Of a DNA stretch of 64,000 bases, positions 51,562-61,430 are shown piece by piece. Source of the stretch: Ptychodera flava (taxonomy: Eukaryota > Hemichordata > Enteropneusta > Ptychoderidae); assembly GCF_041260155.1 (NCBI RefSeq), contig NC_091946.1, positions 34,873,620 to 34,937,619 of the forward strand. The letters run 5' to 3'. Numbering within the stretch: position 1 is the first letter of the stretch; each line of letters starts with the position of its first letter. Below the pieces are notes generated by a model. It ran no database searches and was not told where the DNA came from. It was given only the letters and a program-made list of their open reading frames with translations. Made by a program: the position numbers and the translations under genes.

Positions 51562-52145
51562 CCCCCCCCCCCCCCCCCCAAAGACGGTGTTTCTCCACTT
51601 TCTTTGCCTTAACCTGCCAGGTCTGTACAGTCCTTGAAAGTCGTTGAATTTTAAAGCCTCCAGGAAAGTCCTGGAAAAGTGCTTGAAAATGAAATTGGGT
51701 GTTTGAAAGTCCGGGAAAATTGATAATTCAACCTCAATTTTCAAAATCGACAAGATGATTAATTGTGATATCATACAAATTATATGTAAAATGATGAATA
51801 AAAATGATGTCTTAAAAATGATATCTGGCAAACTATTTTTGACCTCTCAAGTTCTTGAAAATTTGCTGAAAAGTCTTTGAAAATTCCCTGAATTTTACAG
51901 TAAATGACTTGGAGTGTATGGACCCTTGCCCTGTCTTCTTGGACAAAGAAATTTCCCATTCATGTATGCTTTTTAATGTATTCTATAATATTGTAAATGA
52001 CATTCTTAAACCTTCAGGTGTGCCAACATTCTACATGAATGGACAGAAGGTGTTCTCTGGAGCTCAGGATGAGGCCACCTTTGTCAAAATGTTCGAAATA
52101 ATCACAGAGAAGCACCCGGTCACCGCAACAACGTCAAACATGTGA
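45565..52145 (+). CDS. DsbA/FrnE-like thioredoxin-fold selenoprotein (Sec at codon 17), five exons
   Basis: Exons are 45565-45670, 46530-46629, 47739-47904, 51041-51203 and 52018-52145. All are GT-AG and in phase, 663 nt in total, 220 residues, the normal length for the DsbA/FrnE (PF01323) family. The start is the only ATG in the open frame (AAAATGG, good context). Near the N-terminus, strand residues INIDVVSDVV lead into TGA-Pro-Trp-Cys, where the family has Cys-Pro-x-Cys, then WIGKRKLEAAM. The helical insert follows, then the cis-proline loop GVPTFYMNG and SGAQDEATFVKMFE. So every hallmark is present except that the first active-site Cys codon is TGA, and C20 is the only cysteine. Two SECIS-like hairpins in the 3' region support decoding as selenocysteine. 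Likely role: soluble thiol-disulfide oxidoreductase; the substrate is unknown. No signal peptide is seen. The alternative is a Cys-to-stop mutation, which the SECIS pair argues against. Confidence 0.88.
45613..45615 (+). other. In-frame TGA, proposed selenocysteine codon (Sec17)
   Basis: The flanking codons are GTT GTA TGA CCC TGG TGT, giving V-V-U-P-W-C. The TGA replaces the attacking cysteine of the CPWC motif. The frame is intact on both sides and no splice arrangement avoids it while keeping DVVSDVV and PWCWIGK together. Confidence 0.88.
46759..47016. mobile_element. Short inverted-repeat element in intron 2 of the selenoprotein gene
   Basis: ATTCTCGACCGCGG near the left end (46763 on) and its complement CCGCGGTCGAGAAT on the right give ends of about 17 bp; TA flanks both sides. 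There is no ORF. Confidence 0.6.
47941..49928 (+). repeat. Dispersed 1.3-kb repeat, copy 1, with a 0.73-kb insertion
   Basis: It starts CTATAGTCTATAGAAGCTAT, contains a (TGTA)n tract (about 47988-48023) and GTGAGGCGTCCGTCCACTCA, and ends near TATAGTAGCTTCAGGGACAT. A reverse-oriented copy lies at 57910-59182. Copy 1 is interrupted at 48376-49103. It lies in intron 3 of the selenoprotein gene. Confidence 0.75.
48376..49103. mobile_element. CAGGG-ended insertion, 728 bp, inside the 1.3-kb repeat
   Basis: The ends CAGGGTTTCGCTAA and the complement of TTAACGAAACCCCTG are inverted repeats, and AAACCC flanks both sides (48370-48375, 49104-49109). The related copy at 57910-59182 has the uninterrupted site TATAAACCCTATCAATTC (in complement). 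hAT-like ends are inferred. Confidence 0.7.
49960..50159. mobile_element. Small hairpin MITE, about 200 bp
   Basis: CTACTCCCCAA..ATGTTGA and AGCTTGTCAACT.AGC form inverted arms of about 50 bp around a short loop. Confidence 0.6.
51512..51580 (+). repeat. (CT)n followed by poly-C
   Basis: About 47 bases of CT repeat, then an 18-C run, in intron 4 of the selenoprotein gene. Confidence 0.95.
51615..51925. repeat. Dispersed repeat (AAGTCCTTGAATTTTAAAG family), copy 2
   Basis: It has the same layout as 39337-39570, again ending at GTGTATGGACCCTTG. Confidence 0.55.
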
Positions 52146-52184
52146 GGCAAGGACAAATCTGCATGTGCTGCTAAGTGTTGTTAA
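52146..52184 (+). other. In-frame extension after the terminal TGA (possible second recoding)
   Basis: If the TGA at 52143-52145 were read through, the protein would gain U-GKDKSACAAKCC before TAA at 52182-52184. The tail would supply three cysteines to a protein with one. This is a hypothesis; a plain TGA stop remains the simpler reading. Confidence 0.3.
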
Positions 52185-52263
52185 ATCAACACAAGGGTAT
52201 CAGCACATGTAGATTGATGATGGTATCAGGTTGGTCTTGGAAGGAGCATAGTATATGATTCTT

Positions 52264-52340
52264 GTAGTATGCGCCTCGTGGTAGATAAGAAAGTACTGTA
52301 AACATTTGAGTCTGAATATCTATCCCGAGGCGCATTCTAT
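52264..52340. mobile_element. GCGCCTCG-family short element, copy D (internally deleted)
   Basis: GTAGTATGCGCCTCG and, 60 bp on, CGAGGCGCATTCTAT form the inverted ends with only a short interior retained. It lies in the 3' UTR of the selenoprotein gene. Confidence 0.6.
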
Positions 52341-52369
52341 CTTAACTTTTTCTTCTGCCTGTGTTGTCA

Positions 52370-52375
52370 AATAAA
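52370..52375 (+). terminator. Possible proximal polyadenylation signal
   Basis: AATAAA lies 225 bp after the stop and before both SECIS-like hairpins. If used, it would yield an mRNA without SECIS. Confidence 0.3.
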
Positions 52376-53267
52376 GGCAAGTCTACAAGAACATCTAATG
52401 CCTTTCAAAGGCAGGATTGTACATAACTATATGCATGCATCAAATCTTTCAACATTATTTTAATATCCAACTGAAAATGAAATTTTGTAATCAATGATTA
52501 CAAAATTTTTCTGAAATTTACACTGTCATGTCCATTGATGCAAGGGCCGCCATAGTCTATGAAGACCTCTTATACAAATATGCAAAACAATTATTGTTGA
52601 AATTTTTGTACAAATTATCACTATTTTTGTTCGTATTACATTAAAGGCCCAGAAATTGCCACCTTTGGCTATTTCATTATTTTCAGACTATCTGTTTCCT
52701 GTGTAAACCAAAGTTTGTTGGTATACTCTCTGAAGAATTTTGAAATACCTAGTATTTGGCTCATCACTGTATTGTTTGTATGATGTTTTTGTTGACAGTT
52801 GAATTCAATGCGGAACAGAAATCAGGTCGTCAGTAACAACAAGTGATGTATGCTAGTTTGTATCAATAAGGTGTAAGAAAACAGTGTTATTTTCTCACGC
52901 CCTATTGATACAAACTACAAACTGTGTGCCCATTTCAACTTACGTTTGACATTTTCCAGTATATGTTAATCGTAAAATTTGTTTTGCGCTGTAACCCAGA
53001 ATGTATGTGTTTATTGTTTGCTTGAGTGAATATGGTATAGCGACAGTACTGAAATTTTACAGACAGGGCGCCCTCTGTGGTGAAAAGAGAGTGCAGAAAA
53101 TTTGTGAGATTTTTTATTAAAAAGGCTCAGAGGGACATGATAATGATTGATTTGGTTCATTAAAATGAACTTGATTGTAACTCATTTGTAACAATTTTAA
53201 TTCTTTTGTATATTTACTCTTGCATACTTCCAGTTTTGTAATGTTGAACAGAACAATCAGCGGTTCT

Positions 53268-53383
53268 GTCTTGCCATGTCAGTGTTCTTATTGGAGATGC
53301 AGTTTATGATAGCTCTGAGTTAAAACTTAGGATTCAGTGCTTGAGAATTGTCTGCACTAAAAGTAGTCATTACCTGGCAAGAC
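53268..53383 (+). promoter_or_regulatory. SECIS element 1
   Basis: The outer stem GTCTTGCCA (53268-53276) pairs with TGGCAAGAC (53375-53383). TGCAG (53298-53302) pairs with CTGCA (53352-53356). The quartet is ATGA at 53306-53309 and TGA at 53342-53344. Helix II is AGCTCTGAG (53311-53319) with TTCAGTGCT (53333-53341). The apical loop begins AAAA at 53322, 12 nt after the UGA. This matches the eukaryotic SECIS plan that recruits SBP2 and the Sec elongation factor. Confidence 0.85.
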
Positions 53384-54108
53384 TCAAGTGATAACAAACA
53401 AACAGCCAAAGTCTCAAAATTCATCCATTCTTTGTGTTATAAATAGGAATTTTTTAGCTATTTTGTTATCCTCAAAGGTGAAAATTTCAATATCCTCATA
53501 GGGGAAAATTATTACTTGTATAGGTATGTCAAGATAATTGATATTGGAGAGAGTTTGTCTTGTCCTATAAAAAATTGCATAATTGTTATATTCTGTCTCA
53601 TCTTATTGATAGGGGTAGATAGTGCACAAGTTTAGGTCAATGAATATTGCCCATTGAGTTGCATACTTGGTACAATCGCCAAATACACTTTTTACAAATG
53701 AACAGATTGACTTCCAACTATGCCGCTGAAAACAATGGGCTTTACCATTTCTGATTCAGGGGCAAGTGTGAAGTGTGAACCTTTTCCTTTAAATGAGTAG
53801 AAGAATCGGATATCTGATTTCAATATTTGATTTTTGCATATATTTGCTAATGGTAGAGTTTCCAACTGATGCAGTAACCCAATGTATACCAAGATTGTTT
53901 GCTTGGGTGAATATGGTATAGTAACAGTACTAAACTTTTACAGGCAGTGCGCCCTCTGTGGTGCAAGAGGGTGTAGTAAATTCGTGAGATTTTTTAAAAG
54001 TCTTGTATATGTAATGATTGATTTTGTTCACAAAAGTGAATTCGATATCAAATCTTTGAATTCAAAACTTAATCTTTATTACTTTATTATAGTTTCACAA
54101 TCAGGTCT

Positions 54109-54225
54109 GTCTTGCCATGTCAGTGTTTCTTATGAGAGATGCAGTTTATGATAGCTCCGAGTCAAAGCTTGGGATTCAGTGCTTGAAAATTGTCTGCATT
54201 TAAAGTAGACATTACCTGGCAAGAC
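54109..54225 (+). promoter_or_regulatory. SECIS element 2
   Basis: It has the same architecture: outer stem 54109-54117 with 54217-54225, TGCAG 54140-54144 with CTGCA 54194-54198, ATGA at 54148-54151, TGA at 54184-54186, and an AAA apical loop. Compared with copy 1, one U.G pair became C-G and one U-A pair became a C.A mismatch. Confidence 0.8.
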
Positions 54226-54574
54226 TCCCAGTTAGTACGTTAGGAGCCAAATTCTCAAAATTCATCGATTTTTGAGTTGTAAATATGAATTTATTAGCTT
54301 TTTTAGTATCCTCAAGGGTTAATAACTGGTATAAGTATATATATCAATATTATTGCTTTAGGAGAGATTTGTCTTGTATAAAACCACTGCACAACTATAG
54401 GTTCTGTGTCATATTATTTGAAAGAAATGATAGTGCCTGATTTTGGGCCAATGAAGATTATGCATTAATAATTACACATGATTTGCAATCTGTTAAATTT
54501 TCATACCAGACAATCTCAGTAAAACCTTTTTTCTTGTTTATATCACAACACCATTGTCAAATCATTTATTCTGG

Positions 54575-54580
54575 AATAAA
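54575..54580 (+). terminator. Probable distal polyadenylation signal of the selenoprotein gene
   Basis: AATAAA lies downstream of both SECIS elements, giving a 3' UTR of about 2.4 kb. Confidence 0.6.
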
Positions 54581-54599
54581 GATTTTTATGATTACCTTT

Positions 54600-56965
54600 T
54601 TCTCAATGGCATGATATTTATGATAACTATATTAATGTTTTTTATGAAAGTTATCTATTGACATTGCAAACTGCAGAATGATGACAATATGCATGTCTTA
54701 TTGTATGTAATATATGTATGTGTGTCTTTGTTTATGTGTAAATACGGATGTACTGATGTCTGTATGTGTGTAATGTAGATTATGGTAACTGATAAACTAT
54801 TGGGTAGTGTGTCGTGTTTGGACACTTTGCAAATTGCCGAGGTGTACTTGATGCACAATCATTAAATTAGACACTTGGTACTTACTAGTGGACTAGTATA
54901 TGTATCTAGATGAAGACATGGAACTTCTGCATGTTACCAGGTGTTGTTGGCTGTCACATGACATCAAGGGGCAGAGGGACTACAAACTGCCACATGCACA
55001 GACGTATGCTAATTTAGGACAACCATAAAAATGACCGTGATTTTACTAAAACCACTGGAGGGCATTGAACACTAGATGCATGGTCAAAGTCAAGTTTACA
55101 TTAATAACATGGGGAGTCAGACTTCAATGTAATTCCGGAAAACACCCTACATGTAATATCTGCAAATGTTTGATTTATTCAGTCAGGGTAATTTTGTCAT
55201 CTAAATTCAGCAGAGCAGCTGTCACAATGGTGTGGTGACCTCTGTCAGAACATTACTGAAACCTTTTGAGTCAACATTTTCTTGTGAGTCAAATTATTTA
55301 GAATACAGTCTGTGTTCTCAAACAAACTGTAATAAGAAATACTGAGAATCAAGTGTTTTCCACATTTGAATTTCTGATGCTCTCTGTTACTTGAATAATT
55401 TCAATATGAAGACTTCAGAAGGCTTTGCCTGAGCGGTGAGCCAGAGCAGTGTAAAGGCGCACCTAAATGGACCACGATACAAACAAAACCGCTTGCACAT
55501 ATGCATGTAAAAATACCTATCTCAATATGTGTACATGTACACTCGAGCTTGTACTGCCATCATGCTATCTTTTGTACGTACTGGGTCTTTTTGTCTGGGA
55601 GTAGAACCATTAGGTAATTTGAACTTGTACATTTACCACTAAGCTTTACCTCTACATGTTGCTTTCAATAGCTCTCAGTAGATACAGGCTTACAGTGGTT
55701 TGTGTTGAACTGTTGGCTACACAGGAACTAGACATACTCTCTTAATTGGGGAGTTGCTAACACTATCAGGTGCATTGAGTGTCTAGGTGACATATATAAT
55801 TCAACCCAGCGAAAGGTGAAACATTGTACAGAAGGTGGTCAGATATAGTCAAACCAGCACCGTCGGATCTGCACAAGGCTTGCAAATGATGCGTTCTGAA
55901 CAGCTAACTGGATGTGTGTTGTTGTTTCGACTTTATCATATACCTACATTCACGTGCCTGTGTAAAGCTATGGGAGAAAGCGCCCTCAGATCCGTGCATT
56001 TTTTTTACGTATCACGCCCCGGCCCGGTGCCCAAATATGGGCAATCGCGTGCATTTCTGAACTATTTCGATTCTGGTTACTACGCGCGTTGCTATCTGCA
56101 AACGTTCCATTCGTACACAAAGCCAGCGCGAGATTAGGAAAACGTCTGCTCGCTCAGATCGTAGTTGCGCGTGGCGACAGTGGAGCCGTGCAGGTGACAT
56201 CGGCTTTTATTTCTAAATTCTAGTGAAATCCTGTGCATACTAAGTGCGTGCCTGTTCAGTATAAATTACCAGAAACTGACAACACGCTTTTGTCCTTCTA
56301 ACACCTCGATTTCAGCCTTGATCTCTGTTGGTCACGTACAGTACGGATGTTGCTTTGCGCGTTCTAGAATTCTGCAGGTAAACAAATGACGTCATTATGT
56401 ATGTCAATCCGCGACGGGAAGCGGTCATCGTATTTCTGAAAAACTGACACAAATGGCGATGAATTTTTGATATCGCACGCATTTTTATCTCCGAAACAAT
56501 GTTGAATATTATGTAAACTACATATTTACCATTTCATAAGGTATATGATAAAACCTTTACGGCCCTGATACGGCTTTTGCGGCCCTTGGTCGTACGGCGT
56601 ACGGGCCCTCGCACGCTCGGGCCCTTCCGCCGTACGACCTCGGGCCGCAAAAGCCGTATCAGGGCCGTAAAGATTAACGCATAACTTCCTCCCTGACAAT
56701 GTTTCAACTTTTGCAGAGTTGATTTCTGTTATTGACTGATATTACGCCAAGGTGATAATTACGCCTCACTGTGTTGTCATCTCCTCAATTTCGACGTCAA
56801 GTCTACCTCCTGCATTGCCAATGGTTCAATGCAAACCACAGCAAAAGGACAGCTCAAACAGGTCCACTTTGACCATGTTTGTCACATTATGCCTATATCT
56901 GTGTATGGCTAGACACAAATGTAAAATTTTTGAAAATGTTGGTTTTGAGCTGCTACCATTTCTGT
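54600..56965. other. Intergenic spacer
   Basis: No gene is recognised. A stretch around 55.8-56.4 kb is CG-richer but gives no convincing exon. It contains the hairpin listed next. Confidence 0.5.
56555..56672. mobile_element. Near-perfect 118-bp hairpin MITE
   Basis: CTTTACGGCCCTGATACGGC ... TTTTGCGGCCC, then GTCGTACGGC, is mirrored by its complement up to GGGCCGTAAAG. Arms are about 50 bp around a short loop (TCGCACGCTC). It is far richer in GC than its surroundings. Confidence 0.7.
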
Positions 56966-57419
56966 AATATTGGTAGTAGGTCCCTTCCCAGGGTAATATT
57001 AGTCCAGTCATTTTAGGCCAAAAAAGGGGTAACCCACCACAAATTGCAACAGAATTTATTTTTCACCATTCATCTCAGAAAAACCAAAGTAAAACAATAT
57101 CAAAAGTCTTCCTAAATCCGAGGAGTGGAAAACCGCCTAATTTGCATAAATCCAAAATGGCCGCCCCGGTATTATAGTTTCAACGCTTTTGGCCACTTAC
57201 TGCCCAATATTGGTCCGATTTTAATAATTTTTTTTATTTCCATATACCTTGTACATTCCCTTCATATTTTAGACATTTTTACAATAATTCCATCGTTATT
57301 ATTTACAAAACAGGGACATGAGTCCGAATTTTACTGTAAAACAATAGTATTCTCACACACTATGTCTTGTAATCAATACTTGTTTTATTTTATACTTAAC
57401 GAATGTCTGTAATGTGAAA

Positions 57420-57540
57420 TAAATAAATAAATAAATAGATAAATAGATAGATAAATAGATAGATACATAAATAAATAAATAAATAAATAAATGAATAAAT
57501 AAATAAATAAATAAATAAGAAAGAAAGAAAGACAAGAAAG
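57420..57540 (+). repeat. (AAAT)n/(AGAT)n/(AAAG)n microsatellite
   Basis: Mixed tetranucleotide repeats lie between the outer arm and the Penelope-like element's left end. Confidence 0.9.
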
Positions 57541-57554
57541 ACAAAATTATTCAT

Positions 57555-57811
57555 CAGTTGTTGTTCGTCTTTGCTAGTAAAGGGAAAGCAACTCCACTTC
57601 ATATTTGGGTTGTTTGCGTTTTGTGTGTGATATTGTGTATAATATAAGTGTATATAATGTTTGGCTGTTTTGGGTAAAATGTTGCTCAGCCATGGCAAGA
57701 CGTACCCGTAATCTACGTGTCTTGTGTTTATCCGCACTGGAGCGGAGAGATTGCTGTGACACTACGATACTTTGGCGCTACGTTTCGAAAACAGAGTTTT
57801 TCTTGGGTCAG
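57555..57811 (-). repeat. Left inverted terminal repeat of the Penelope-like element
   Basis: This is the reverse complement of 61182-61430 (shared GTAATCTACGTGTCTTGTGT, AGCGGAGAGATTGCTGTGAC). Its hammerhead region on the minus strand is degraded (CTGACCCA in place of CTGATGA). Confidence 0.75.
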
Positions 57812-57909
57812 TTGGGGACACACTTGGAGATAGGTTCGGATTAGAGAGAGACAGAATGGCCGGAGAGAGCTTTGTATTGTGTCTTAGTATGACCAAGTTC
57901 AAAGATAAA

Positions 57910-59182
57910 ACATAGGGCCAAAGTCCCTGAAGCTACTATAGACATAGATACAAAATTAAGTATTTCCTGACTGTATGAAATTATCTCACTTAGGTCATCC
58001 TAGGGACTTGTAAACCAAATATTAAAGCTGTCTGACCAGCGGTTTTGAAAGAACAAGCAACTCAACAGTTGACAGAGCTCTGCTGTGTTATGTAGAGAAT
58101 AACCTTTTGTGACACATGTATTGATGAAGAAGGTGGATATCTTTGATTAACATTGTAAGTGAGTTCTGTTGAATAAGTTGAGACTGTACATACTCAGAGA
58201 AAGCACACTGAAGAGACAAATGTTTGAAACTTAAGAAGTTCAAGGTCATCAAAAGCATAAGGAATCATGTAACTTTCATTGCACTGTTTACACAGATTGC
58301 ATAATTGCTATAAATAGCACATGAGGAATCTTACAGCCCAGCTTTACCATAAAAACCCTATCACTTTGACCACTCTTTTAATTGACCACTCTATTTTTTT
58401 CCTCAAAAAGTAATTTTATTTTATCCTTACCAAGTCAACCATAAATGGAAATTAGAACTTTCTCTATCTCTATCTCTATTGACTATTTTGAGCAATTTCT
58501 TTTAGATAACATACAGGGCACAATAAATGACGGTTCAGAATATGTCAAAGTTGGGATTCAGGAAAGTTGCCTTTAAATGTTTTAATCTTCCAAGATGGTA
58601 AGCATTTCACTATGAACTGTCAAAAAAAGTTGAACTTTCTGATAATTCTACACTAAAATTATTTTGGCTTTGATGATTTCTAATCAATTCATTTAAAATC
58701 ATATTAATTATTTTTTTCTGGGTGAATTGATAGGGTTTATACAGTACAAGAATTACATACAATGTAAGTCAAATTTTGACCAAAAATGACAAAAAAAATT
58801 CCTTAAAAATACAGATTTGCATATTTCATCACAATTTGAACAAATCTAAGTTGGTTACCCCTAGGGACCTGTATACCAAAAACAAAGCTGTCTGCCCAGC
58901 GGTTATGAAGAAGAAGATTTTTTACCAAAAACACCTTTTTTGGCATTAATTTGCCTATTTTCAACAATATCAAAAAATTAAAAAAAATAGTTTCTCAAAA
59001 TCATATTTTTCATCTACACAACAAATATCAAATCAGTAAGTACTGCGGTTCTCAAGATATTTGAGTGGACGGACGCCTCACAAACGGACATACATACATA
59101 CATACATACATACATACAGACTGACGACGGACGCCGGACGGATACCCATCCCAATAGCTTCTATAGACTATAGTCTATAGTA
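57910..59182 (-). repeat. Dispersed 1.3-kb repeat, copy 2 (reverse)
   Basis: This is the reverse complement of 47941-49928 without the 728-bp insertion. It lies between the left terminal repeat and the coding part of the Penelope-like element, so it inserted there. Ends carry AGCTACTATAGAC in inverted form. Confidence 0.75.
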
Positions 59183-59214
59183 GCTAAAAAGGAAACACAT
59201 AAAAAAGAATCATA

Positions 59215-60975
59215 GAATGACAAAAATAACGAAAAGTCACAATTGAACAAATTGAGCACTGCATCAAACAACTCAGATTCATTAAGAACCTATCAACACA
59301 CAAACTCACAACATTGAAATCAACGTACTTAGCAAAGGCTTAAAATTCATTCCCACAACAAATCGTCCTAACAGAATCCACCTGTTAGGGGACATAAAAT
59401 ATACATTCCGAAAATGAGACTCCGATATATCATGAGACACAGACCGTACAACACCCTGTCAAAATGAACTTGAAATGGATCCCACATACAACCGAGAACA
59501 CAAAACTAGAAATTATTTGGAAGCAACAAAATTGGCTATTGTTAACACACCTATTCGAAACATAAAAAAAACAACATGACACGTGCAGAACAAATAGTGT
59601 TCAAAACGCTATCAAAAACAAGAAGATAACCATCAAACCGTTTGATAAAGGACGGGGGACAGCAAGTTTAAACACTGATGATTACGTAAGGGAATGTCAA
59701 CTTAATGATCAACAATACTACACAAAATTGGCAACAGATGACACAAAAAATACAATAGAAGACATACCGGTACACAATCTCATAACAGAAATGAACAATG
59801 GAAAAAACATTGACCATCACACATATGAATATTTGAATCCAGTCGATAGAAAAATACCGAAAATACACAAAGTGCCGCCACCAGGAGCTATGTTTGTAGT
59901 ATGGCCAATCATAAGTGGATGCTCCAGTCCAACATTTCACATATCAGAATTCATTGACCATTTTCTCAAATAAATCGTCAAGAAACAACCAACATACATC
60001 AAAGACAACATACTTTATATGGAAAATTGAGACAATCAAAGTTCCGGCCAAAGCAACTCTAGTAACACTGGATGTAATTTCCATGTACATGAATTCACCA
60101 CATGATGAGGTAATTGAATCAATCGGCAGAGCATTAAATCAGGAAAGATCATCAAACAATTACATAATCAAGCAACCACCAAAGAAACACATGATAGCTC
60201 TGCTAGAAGTAATCTTTAAAAAACAACACATTCGAATTCAACGATGAATTCTACTGGTAAATATGGGGATGCTCGATGGGGTCCCCGTCTTCTCAAGAAA
60301 TAGCAGATATTACATTTCATGAGACAGAAACGAGAATAATACAGAAACACAAACAACAAATATCGACCTGGCTGAGGTTCAGGGACGATGTTTTTCTGAT
60401 TTTCATCGGAACACAACACGAACTCAATGAATTCATATCAAACATCAACAAAATGCATCCTACTTTCAATTTTTCGTTTGAAAGCTCCTCTCAAGAAATC
60501 ACATATTTAGACCTATCTACAAAGGTCGTCGATACAACAAAGAGAATATTCTCGACATCAACACACACACAAGGCCAACAGATACATTTCAATTCTTACA
60601 AAGAAACTTATGCCATCCGGCAGCAAAGGTGAATCATTAGGATAGATCAGAACATGTAAGAACGAAATCGATTTTACACAAAAGTCACACAATTTAGTGA
60701 AAAATTACAAGACCGACAATACAAATAAATTAAATAGAAAGCATTATCAGAGAGATAGATCATAAAAGCAGAAAAAGACTGCTTGAACAACAAAAAGGAA
60801 GCAATAACGCCACCAACAATACCAACATATAGCCTGTTCATAGAAACGACAAAAATCAAGCAAGCCCTGACAGAAAACTGGAGTGAACTTGAAAAAGACG
60901 AAACACTAAAAAAACTGTTCCAAAATCCAACTTATAATCGCATATATTTATTAGAAGGAACAGAAATATAGGTGG
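59215..60975 (+). pseudogene. Penelope-like reverse transcriptase, decayed
   Basis: Penelope-type segments appear in order: KIPKIHKVPPPGA and SGCSSPTFHISEFIDHFLK (59860-59970), ATLVTLDVISMYMNSPHDE (motif A, about 60050), MGSPSSQEIAD (motif B, about 60276), RFRDDVFLIF (motif C, about 60371), TYLDLSTKV, and a thumb-like NPTYNRIYLL. The frame changes several times. No GIY-YIG endonuclease was recognised. The nearest type within PLEs (Penelope, Neptune, Poseidon) was not resolved. Confidence 0.8.
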
Positions 60976-61181
60976 CACACTTATAAGAGCCAGACTTCAC
61001 AAAAACTACAATAGCTCAAACTCAGGGTCACACGAACCTACACAAACACAACGAGATCAACTGTAGACATTCTAGCTTCCCTACTTGTGAACAAAAAACG
61101 TAAATGGAACAACATATTACCAAATTAAAAAATCTAACAATCAATCAATTGTGCTCACCAATCAAAAATGATTTTAAGTGG

Positions 61182-61233
61182 CTGATGAAGAAAACTCTGT
61201 TTTCGAAACATAGCGCAAAAGGATCGTTGTGTC
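61182..61233 (+). ncRNA. Hammerhead ribozyme-like core in the Penelope-like terminal repeat
   Basis: CTGATGA (61182-61188) is followed by stem II GAAAAC/GTTTTC (61190-61195, 61199-61204). GAA then leads into stem III ACATAGCG (61208-61215) with CGTTGTGT (61225-61232), and C at 61233 is the expected cleavage base. Stem I is not convincing in this copy. Hammerhead motifs are known in Penelope-like terminal repeats. Confidence 0.6.
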
Positions 61234-61430
61234 ACAGCAATCTCTCCGCGCCAGTGCGGATTAACACAAGACACGTAGATTACGGGTACGTCTCGCCATG
61301 GCTAAGCAACATTTTACATAAAACAGCCAAACATGATATACACTTATATTATACACAATATCATTCACAAAACGCAAACAACCCAAATATGAACGATGTG
61401 TGGAGTTGCTTTCCCTTTACTACCAATACT
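61182..61430 (+). repeat. Right inverted terminal repeat of the Penelope-like element
   Basis: This is the reverse complement of 57555-57811, including the hammerhead-like core and a stretch through CCAAATATGAA. Confidence 0.75.

Larger units (their letters stand above)
52989..54520 (+). repeat. Tandem duplication of the SECIS-bearing 3' UTR (about 880-bp period)
   Basis: Unit 1 begins near 52989 (GTAACCCAGAATGTAT) and unit 2 near 53871 (GTAACCCAATGTATACC). They share GCTTGAGTGAATATGGTATA-like, GCGCCCTCTGTGGTG, the SECIS hairpin and TCTCAAAATTCATC. Flanks are strongly diverged while the hairpins stay about 90% alike. Confidence 0.75.

Noticed and set aside
55835-56200. Overlapping frames on both strands in a CG-richer patch
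   Set aside because: There is no domain, no splice sites in a sensible arrangement, and the frames disagree between strands.
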